10,810 nucleotides of DNA from Goniomonas avonlea (Eukaryota; Cryptophyceae; Goniomonadida; Goniomonadaceae): NCBI GenBank assembly GCA_003573635.1, contig QUTJ01031307.1, positions 1 to 10,810 on the forward strand. Direction: 5' to 3'. Position 1 is the stretch's first letter, and each line of letters starts with the position of its first letter. A program made the translations under genes and the position numbers. The notes below the pieces were generated by a model that was not told the DNA's origin, made no database searches, and was given only the letters and a program-made list of their open reading frames with translations. Shown piece after piece: positions 1-6,700 of the stretch.

Positions 1-138
1 GACCTGGATGAGGAGCTGGAGGTGCTGTCTGCTGAGGACCCGTGCGTGGTTCCGGGCGCACAGGAACAGTGTGCTAGTGAGGACGCCGACGAGGGGATGT
101 TTTCGCTCGGCTTGGAGGAGGAATACGACTTTGTTTGA
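1..138 (+). CDS. 3' end of an upstream protein-coding gene, acidic C-terminus (partial)
   Basis: Reading from base 1, frame 1 is open for 45 codons and ends with TGA at 136-138. The peptide starts DLDEELEVLSAEDPC and ends GLEEEYDFV. It is strongly acidic (about 16 Asp/Glu in 45 residues) and has two Cys. No start lies in the window, so this is the final exon, or its end, of a gene entering from the left. An AATAAA signal 89 bases after the stop, followed by AT-richer non-coding sequence, supports a real 3' end. I do not recognise the family. Acidic tails of this kind occur in many unrelated proteins, so no function is assigned. The gene lies in the same direction as the large gene downstream, 511 bases before its start codon. 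It could instead be a chance open frame, but codon use (GAG, CTG, GCC, GTG) resembles the exons downstream. Confidence 0.6.
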   Translation, partial: DLDEELEVLSAEDPCVVPGAQEQCASEDADEGMFSLGLEEEYDFV

Positions 139-226
139 TCTGGTCTTCTTTTCTTCATGCACAGATCCAAATATGTGCTCCAGGCCAACTGCTCCCGATG
201 TTGCAAAACTCTGTCTAGATCCTTCA

Positions 227-232
227 AATAAA
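227..232 (+). terminator. Probable polyadenylation signal AATAAA of the upstream gene
   Basis: A canonical AATAAA hexamer lies 89 bases after the TGA at 136-138, in locally AT-rich sequence, with T-rich stretches shortly after the stop codon (139-160). Position and orientation fit 3' end formation for the upstream gene, with cleavage expected around 245-260. Whether this organism uses the AATAAA signal is unknown, so this is an inference from motif and context. Confidence 0.45.
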
Positions 233-268
233 TTAGTGGTGCAGCCTGGCTATGGGTGTGGAGCACAC

Positions 269-345
269 GGGGTCACACATGGGCCATGCATTGCACAGAA
301 CATGCCTTAGTGCTCAAAGTATGCGCCCACTGGGGTCACACATGG
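269..345. repeat. Direct repeat GGGGTCACACATGG, two copies
   Basis: The 14-mer GGGGTCACACATGG occurs at 269-282 and 332-345, 63 bases apart start to start, each followed by C-rich sequence. The copies lie between the probable poly(A) site of the upstream gene and the promoter of the next, so they could be upstream control elements or part of a dispersed repeat. Nothing in the window distinguishes these. Confidence 0.7.
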
Positions 346-412
346 CCCGTGTAGCATTGGGGGCGGGGGGGGGGGGGACATGCAATATCTCAGCAACCGG
401 TGCTCAAAGTAT
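310..412. repeat. Direct repeat GTGCTCAAAGTAT, two copies
   Basis: The 13-mer GTGCTCAAAGTAT occurs at 310-322 and 400-412, 90 bases apart start to start. It is interleaved with the GGGGTCACACATGG repeat, which suggests a local duplication that has diverged in between, or two separate short elements each present twice. Confidence 0.7.
365..377 (+). repeat. G13 homopolymer
   Basis: A run of 13 G follows GGGC. It is the only long G run on this strand; all other long G/C homopolymers in the window are C runs inside introns of the large gene. It may be length-variable. Confidence 0.85.
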
Positions 413-416
413 CACC

Positions 417-467
417 AAAATTTCAGAGCATCCTCACCTCAGTGTTGCCAGCACACCCTGAAATTTT
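417..467. repeat. Perfect 10-bp inverted repeat, AAAATTTCAG / CTGAAATTTT
   Basis: AAAATTTCAG at 417-426 is the exact reverse complement of CTGAAATTTT at 458-467, with a 31-base spacer. It could form a hairpin, or mark the ends of a small non-autonomous element. No target-site duplication is evident by eye. It lies about 185-235 bases upstream of the ATG of the large gene. Confidence 0.6.
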
Positions 468-507
468 CAGGACGATCCGACAACTTTGAGAAAAATACAG
501 AAAAGGT

Positions 508-557
508 CTAGGGCCTATATACGGCGACCTTTAGGGAGATACCGGTATAGGCCCTAG
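508..557. promoter_or_regulatory. Perfect 12-bp inverted repeat with TATATA core; candidate core promoter region
   Basis: CTAGGGCCTATA at 508-519 is exactly mirrored by TATAGGCCCTAG at 546-557, with a 26-base spacer. The left arm runs into TATATA (516-521), about 130 bases upstream of the ATG at 650, a plausible distance for a TATA-type promoter plus 5' UTR. CTAGCTAGCTAG follows directly (554-565). The symmetry is read from sequence; promoter function is inferred. Alternatives are a dimeric transcription factor site or a small transposon-derived palindrome. Confidence 0.4.
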
Positions 558-649
558 CTAGCTAGGTGTCAACTAGGGTGGGTCTGAGGCGAATTTGACA
601 GGGATATGACCCTCACAAACACCTCCCACCCACAGGAAGGCACAGGACA

Positions 650-709
650 ATGCTGCTTCGTGGTTTAGCGATCTGGCTCATGATCCTGTTTGCTGCTACC
701 CACGCAAAA
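650..709 (+). other. Signal peptide exon (exon 1)
   Basis: Exon 1 encodes 20 residues, MLLRGLAIWLMILFAATHAK: a basic residue near the start, a hydrophobic core (LAIWLMILFAA) and a cleavage-like THA before K20. A phase 0 intron, 710-753, of 44 bases (GTGCTG...GTGCAG) follows directly, so the signal peptide has its own exon. This predicts entry into the secretory pathway. The unspliced frame hits a stop at 839-841, which supports the intron. Confidence 0.8.
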
Positions 710-3700
710 GTGCTGAGAGTACTCGATGTGTTTGTTTTCTCACCCTCGTGCAGTCGTGGAGTGCCCCGGCTGGCCAGGAACGTCCCGTGGTGTTGGCCGA
801 TGTCGTCGCGGGATCGCTTGGCCTGGACAAATCAGACCTAGACGTTGCTTGGGACTGCGACGATTGCACAGTATTTGTGACGAAGATTCAAGGTCTTATG
901 GATAACAGGAAGATATGGACACCATCCGCCGCCTGCCCTGTGCCGGGCGCGAAGATGTGCACCCTTTGGAACGATGTCCGAGAGCGCAACCTTGTAGGTC
1001 CATTCATCTGTGCGATACAAGACCAACGCCCTGGCCCAGCTCATTGAGGACGCAAGCACAAACATTTGCCCTCAAGAGGTTTGCGTGGCCATGTCCAAGT
1101 GCAAGAGGACTCCGTGCGAGCAGTGCCAGGTAACTCCCCACTTCGGTACTCCCTTCCTGACGTTGCTAGGTGATGATGGGTGCTGCAGCTCACGCCCTCA
1201 AACACAAAACCCTGGCTGACTTCGCCTCGGTTTTGGCTCAAGACGCAGAATCCACCTGCGTCGACCCGAGCTTTGCAGAAGCACATGCCGACGGGGTCTG
1301 CAGCCAGGTTACTTCCGAGCCTAGTTTTCGCGCTTAACACTTTCCGCCATTGCAGACGACACGTGATGTTGTGGTTTCTCAGGCAGCGACATTGAAGGAG
1401 TATACTGAGCAGGAGATCTCGTTGAAGCTGTGCGAAGGGTTCAACGTTTGCGCCGACAAATCGCAGCAATACAGTGTCTGTCAGAGAAGTGTGGAGCCCT
1501 TGCCGGTTCTCAAGCACATCTCAGGTGAATGAAACAGGCCGAGAGAGGAAAACACGACTCATACCTGCCAGGCTGCTCATATCACTACGGCTTCACCTCC
1601 GGAACCCGAATCACAATGGGCGGTCTCCTTGAGAGCCCGAAGCAAGGGGCAGCCGCTGAAAAGGCTAAGTTCGCGAGCACTGTGGACATCAATGCCGACT
1701 ATTACATTACCAAGGTGTGAAACCAACGGTGCTTGTGCTCTTGTCAGGAGGCAATGTCCGAACCAGCTCAGACGAGCTTATCTCCGAATGTCTTCCTCCC
1801 TCACTACTCCCCAACGTTCACGATGACATTGCATAGGTTGGCGATGTCAACAGCGATCAGCAAGTATTCCAGCTCAAGGTCATCAAGGCTGCAGTTGTGA
1901 CCCAGCAGGCCGACGTCCAACTGACGGACGCGCTTCAGCAGAACGACTTCTACTTTGTCCAGAGCGCCCATGGCAAAATTGAAAAGTTTGCCGCCCACCC
2001 AAGAATTTGTTTATTGCTTGGCGCGTTCTTTCATGAGGAACCGCATCGAAATCTGTCTTTTTTTCACAATGGACAAGGCACAGGCAGGCACAGACAGAGG
2101 GCCCTGCCTCATCCTCCTCTCCAGGGTCATTTTTACCAAGGAAGAGACGCTCCGCACTGTGAACTTGAAGAGGCAGCTGATTCGCAATCTGCACTTCCAG
2201 GCCTCTGCCGCACCCTCCGAGGTCACACTCATGGTGCGTCTTGTCGTTGACAGCCAGGCATCAGCCGAATTGTCGTTGCTGCGGTTGCACTCGGTGACAA
2301 CAACAAAAATGCCTCTTGTTGTGGTGAGACCAGAAACTGCCATGTTTGAAGTTCCGGAGGCCAATCTTTTAAATACTGATTTGCCATCTACAGGAGGAGG
2401 ACATCGATGGCATGAGCCAGGCTCGCTACACCACAGCCACTGGGCCAAACAACCAAGTCCAGGTCGGTGCTAGTTTCAAACATTTTGTAGCGTGTTCCGC
2501 TCTCTGTCGGTTCGGAGGAAAGGCTTATTTTTAACAAGATGCAAACCGGAGGTTCACATTTGTGACCGGTACAGGTCGCTTGCCCTCAAAGATTTCGTAA
2601 AAATCTGTGAGAGCGTGTCCGGGTCCCGAAGTTTTTGGCATTGTGCCCAGTTCCTTTGGTGTCGCTCGTTCCAAAGATTTGGTGATGACCCGATTTGTGA
2701 ACCTGCGATGTTGCGGGCTGAAAGGGACCAGCGGGCTGAAACTGAAGGCAGGTTAAGAAGCGCAAGGACGGCCAGGACAAGGATCTCAAGGGCCTTAAGC
2801 GCAACGACCAGGTCGTCACTGATATTGACAGCGGTCGCGGCATCGTGAAGGCCGCGATCGAGTACGACAAGGTGTGTTATCGATGAGGTGTCAGCTCGAG
2901 ATCCCTACACCAGTCCTATGATCCCGGCTCCGGGTTTTGGCAACGGATTGCTCCTCAAGCATTGTGAATCTCGAGGCGTTTCGGGCTCCGGTGGCAATTA
3001 TTGTGGCGTGTCGGGTTTTCGTGTTTGGCGTCCAGGGCTCTCGTTTATCCAGCTTTCCGGTGGAAATTCTCTCTTGGCCTTGAGGCAGTTCTGGGTTTAA
3101 TACTGACGCCAGCTCTCTTCGGGCCACTTGACCAGCACCGACGGCGGAGAAGGTCTCGAGTCAGTGGCGATGCGGTGGCACCAGGGCAACACGCTCAACT
3201 TTAAGGGCATCGAGGGCACCGGCTGCCAGGCCGCCATCACCTCCGAGATCAAGCGCAAACACAAGGACCACATCGACACCTCGGGCATCAAGGAGCTTAA
3301 GGGCGTGATTGATGCCGACACAGCTCTGGCCAAGGGCATGGCGTACGCTGACATTGACGCCGTCGCCCGCCACCACTTCGGCGAGCACGGCCGCGTGTCG
3401 TCGCTCGGTGCGGTCAAAGAGGACGCCCCCGTGTTCGAGCCGGAGGACGCGGACGATGATGTGGAGGAGACCCGCCCCATTGGAGAGCACGTCGATGCTT
3501 TGCTGGACTACGCGACCATCGCTCCTGAGGACCACCGCCGCGCGGTGTGTGCTGCTTGAGGCAAATTCGAGCATAATAGGCTGTCGTTACGAAAGCCTTT
3601 TTGACCGATTTTCATCATGCTCAAGGCGAACTGATGCTTGCGTGTCCACCTTCGACGTACGACGAGCGGCTTTTGTGGTCACTGCCTGATTTTATTTATT

Positions 3701-6700
3701 TATTTACGAATCTATTAGGAACTCTGAAACATATACCCCCCCCCGCCCCCAACAGCACCGAACAACACGAGCAAAAGACTGTTTCGTTCCTCTCGAGTCG
3801 GAGATTCATTCCAGATTGGGATCTCGGTTCTACCTTGCACAACTGGAAATACTGACGACCTTTTTTTTTGTTGAGCGGGCGAGTAGTGAGAAAACTCACA
3901 TTGAAACAGGCTCTCAGCGCCATCGAGGAGCTCCTGCGTCGGGACCAATCTCGTCGTGCCGTGCGACGTCTGGGCAAGTACCTGCACGCCTCCTTCGACG
4001 TCACCGACGACCTTGAGTCGTTCGACTACGCCACGCTTCCTCGCGGCCCCGCGCAGGCTGAGCAGAGGCTCGCTCTCCTCAAGCTCTTGGTATCCCAGCC
4101 CGATGCTCCCGCTCAGGTGTGCCAACGATTATGCGCAGCGCCCAGTAACGTCACCAAGGATTAACCCGCCCTGCTCAGGACGCCGCCCTCGCGCTCCTTC
4201 AGCACCGCTACGCTAGTGACGATGAGAAGCGCATGATCATGCACGGCTTCCTGACCCTGCCCAAGCCTACCAAACGCCTGTTCCACCACGTGTGCATGCT
4301 CGCGGAAATGGGCGACGCCGCCGACACACACTCCCTGGGCTACGACGGCTCCGCGGGAGACTCTCTCTCTGTCGCTTCCTCCCTCGCGTTTCGCCTCCCG
4401 GAGAACCATGAGGGTGTCCGTCGTGTGCTCGACATTGCTCACGAGCGCCTCGCTGCCAGCGATGCCTGGAGCCAGGTCCGCCGTTTTGTTGTGTTCGTCT
4501 ACAGCATAACCGATTCTTTGATCTATGATCCAACCTGTCCTCACAACCCTGTGGGGTTTGCCGTGTGCTGATCAGCTTCTCCAGGAGTTGGGTCTCATCG
4601 CTCTTGGTAACTTGGGCCTTCGCGAGTCGCTCCCGAAGATAACTCCTCACCTGACCTCCTACGACGCAGCCCTGCGTGACCAGGCCGTCACTTCTCTTCG
4701 CCGCATTCCGGTGCGTTTCTTGCTTTCTGTCGTTTTCGGGGCGTCCACTCGCCCCTGTCACTCGCTCCCCTCTCCGCCCTGTGTCTCCACGGCAGGTTGG
4801 AAGCAAGCGAGAGTGACAGCGTGCACATGTTGCGAGTTCCGATAGTTGGGCAAAACCATAAAAAATATATGTGTGCATGACCACATGAAAAGGCCTCGTA
4901 AAACGGCTGCATCGGATATACCTGCACTGGAGTGCGGTTTGATTCCGGCAGCAATGGCCGTGACCTGATGACTCACCGCCCTCCCCCCCGTGTTTGTCTC
5001 TGCTGCACTAGTTCGACCACTGTGAGTGGCAGCTTGCTGTCCTTCGCCTCAATCTCGCCGCAGGGTGACGACGTGAACATCCTGCTTCGCCAGCACTTCG
5101 CCGCGGAGCACCAAGAGGACATTCGCCTCACGGCGCTCTCTTGTCTCGAGACCCGCCAAGCTGGCCCCTTCCACTGGCGCGCTCTTGCCACTCAGCTGCA
5201 GCAGAACGCGGCGACTCTCCCGCCGCTCACTCCCGGCGTCGCGCAGCGCCTTGTTACGCGCCTGCGCGAACATAACATGGACGCGGCCACGGCGCACGCC
5301 GCAGACACTGAGGACCTCGCCACGTCACTGCTCGAGATGCTGCTGGATGACGAGGAGGAGGAGGACGCGCCTGTTCCGTCCAAGGCCGGTACCGTCTCCG
5401 CCAACAGGCCTCAGCTCGCGATCAAGGCCGCCAAGCCTGCTGTCCGAATCGACATTGCGCCCACCGCCAATGCTGAGCCTGGCCAGGCGCATGAGCAGGA
5501 ATTGGACCAGCTTGATCGTGATCACACTGATTTCTTGCAGGCCCACGCTCAGGCGATCCAAGGCGTCCCTCCCGGTGCGTTTGCGGCGTGTCGTGCATCG
5601 GGCATTTTGTTGTTGTTGCTCTCGTCCTCGGCGTCATTTCTCGAGAACTTGCCCACACGGCTTCCACACACCAACTGCATCTTCGCATGTGATCCAAGCT
5701 GGTGTCAGGAAATACAGTTTGACACTGAGCCCGGCAGTCAAGCTCGAGGACCTCAGCCACGCTCGCATCTGCCGCTGGGGACACGTGTGCAAGATCAACA
5801 TGGTCGCTCATATCAAGATGAACGAGAAGGCCGTGCAGACCGACGGCACCCTCAAGTCCTACGATGGTGCGTTGTGGAGCACGTTGTGGGGGCACCGTGT
5901 AATGATCACGAGCGACTCGAGGTGTTTGTCTGACCTGTTCATACTTCAGATCACTGTTCGGTGCCGCCCTGGTTTTCACACCACTGCCTGCAGAGCAATT
6001 CAAGATCGGCACCAACCTTGAGGTCTCCTCGATGTGTGGCAACCGGGACGAGCAGCTCTACCGCATCAATTTCAAGAGCTTCGACATCTCAAAGCTGCAG
6101 GGCGAGGACGCCAAGACTCCCATGACCGCGTGAGTCTTGAAGCACCGCACATTGGGACGGGAATAAACATTCATTGAGTACAAAACCGAAGAGAGGAGGC
6201 CAAGACACTTCCCGAGTTTGACGCCGCGTGCCCTCCAGTTGACTCGCATTAGCACGCCTTCGCGACTCGCACATCACCTGGCGTTCGCGACTTGCACGCG
6301 AGTATGCCTGGTGTCCGCGATTCGCTCTCGTGCCTGGCGGACACAAAATGAACCTCCGCATGCTGCCTCCCAAATATGGACGGCGACCGGGCCGGCCGTG
6401 GACACATTTCCAATAATCTTACCTATCAGAATTGTTTTGAGGATCCTTGGTGTCGAATCTGTTTGGGAACACGGCCTAACTCGGTCTCGCAGACACTCGC
6501 TGTGGTTCACGCAGAACAAGAAGACTGGCGCCATTGAGAAGGTCGCCGCCGACCCGGCTGACGCGCAGGACGTCGTCAAGCTCAAGCGCACTCTCCTCCG
6601 CGCTCTGGCCCGCAAGGTGTCCCCCCAGGCGTTCGAGCAGGCAAAGGCCGGCGCTGCTCCCGTGAGCTACATTTTTGAGGGCTCGGACGAGGTCGGCAAT

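Larger units (their letters stand above)
139..649. other. 3' UTR and intergenic region between the two genes
   Basis: This 511-base stretch has no convincing coding sequence; its short open frames have no domain signal and contain a G homopolymer. The left part (to about 250) is the upstream 3' UTR. The rest holds two pairs of direct repeats, a G13 run, two perfect inverted repeats and CTAG-rich sequence, and presumably includes the promoter and 5' UTR of the large gene. A pyrimidine/A-rich stretch ending CACAG at 631-635, just 15 bases before the ATG, could be a splice acceptor in the 5' UTR. Confidence 0.7.
3241..5340 (+). other. Vitellogenin-N module 1, alpha-helical superhelix (exons 11-15)
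   Basis: From about residue 465 the protein becomes helical with HEAT-like pairs, for example LSAIEELLRRDQ, EQRLALLKLLVSQ and RRVLDIAHERLAAS. The clearest family signature is ELGLIALGNLGL followed by ALRDQAVTSLRRIP (exon 14), then EDIRLTALSCLETRQ (exon 15); these match the L-x-A-L-G-N and R-x-x-A-x-x-x-L-R motifs of the vitellogenin superhelix. Introns 3545-3909, 4117-4178, 4476-4584 and 4711-5063 are phase 0 and fall between helices. An acidic insert (EPEDADDDVEE, about 3435-3468) lies early in this part. The superhelix wraps the lipid cavity in lamprey lipovitellin. Confidence 0.75.

Noticed and set aside
1749-1836. Possible extra small exon inside intron 6 (EAMSEPAQTSLSPN...)
   Set aside because: It can be opened after a CAG at 1748, but joining exon 6 directly to 1837 gives a continuous strand (DYYITK-VGDVNSDQQVFQLKV) typical of the family.
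4476-4575. Retention of intron 13 as coding (VRRFVVFVYSITDS...)
   Set aside because: It ends in a stop after about 33 codons, whereas splicing 4476-4584 joins AWSQ to ELGLIALGNLGL in frame and restores the superhelix.
5185-6021. 278-codon plus-strand frame overlapping exon 15
   Set aside because: Its first part is an Arg/Ser-rich shadow of exon 15. Only the section from about 5709 to 5866 is coding, as exon 16.
5422-6042. 206-codon and other 100-200 codon minus-strand frames (also 4267-4884, 1041-1517)
   Set aside because: They run across plus-strand exons and introns alike, have low-complexity composition and no domain signal; treated as shadows.
6256-6340. CRISPR-like spaced repeats in intron 17
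   Set aside because: The copies are degenerate, only about three, with irregular 25-30 base spacing, in a eukaryotic intron.
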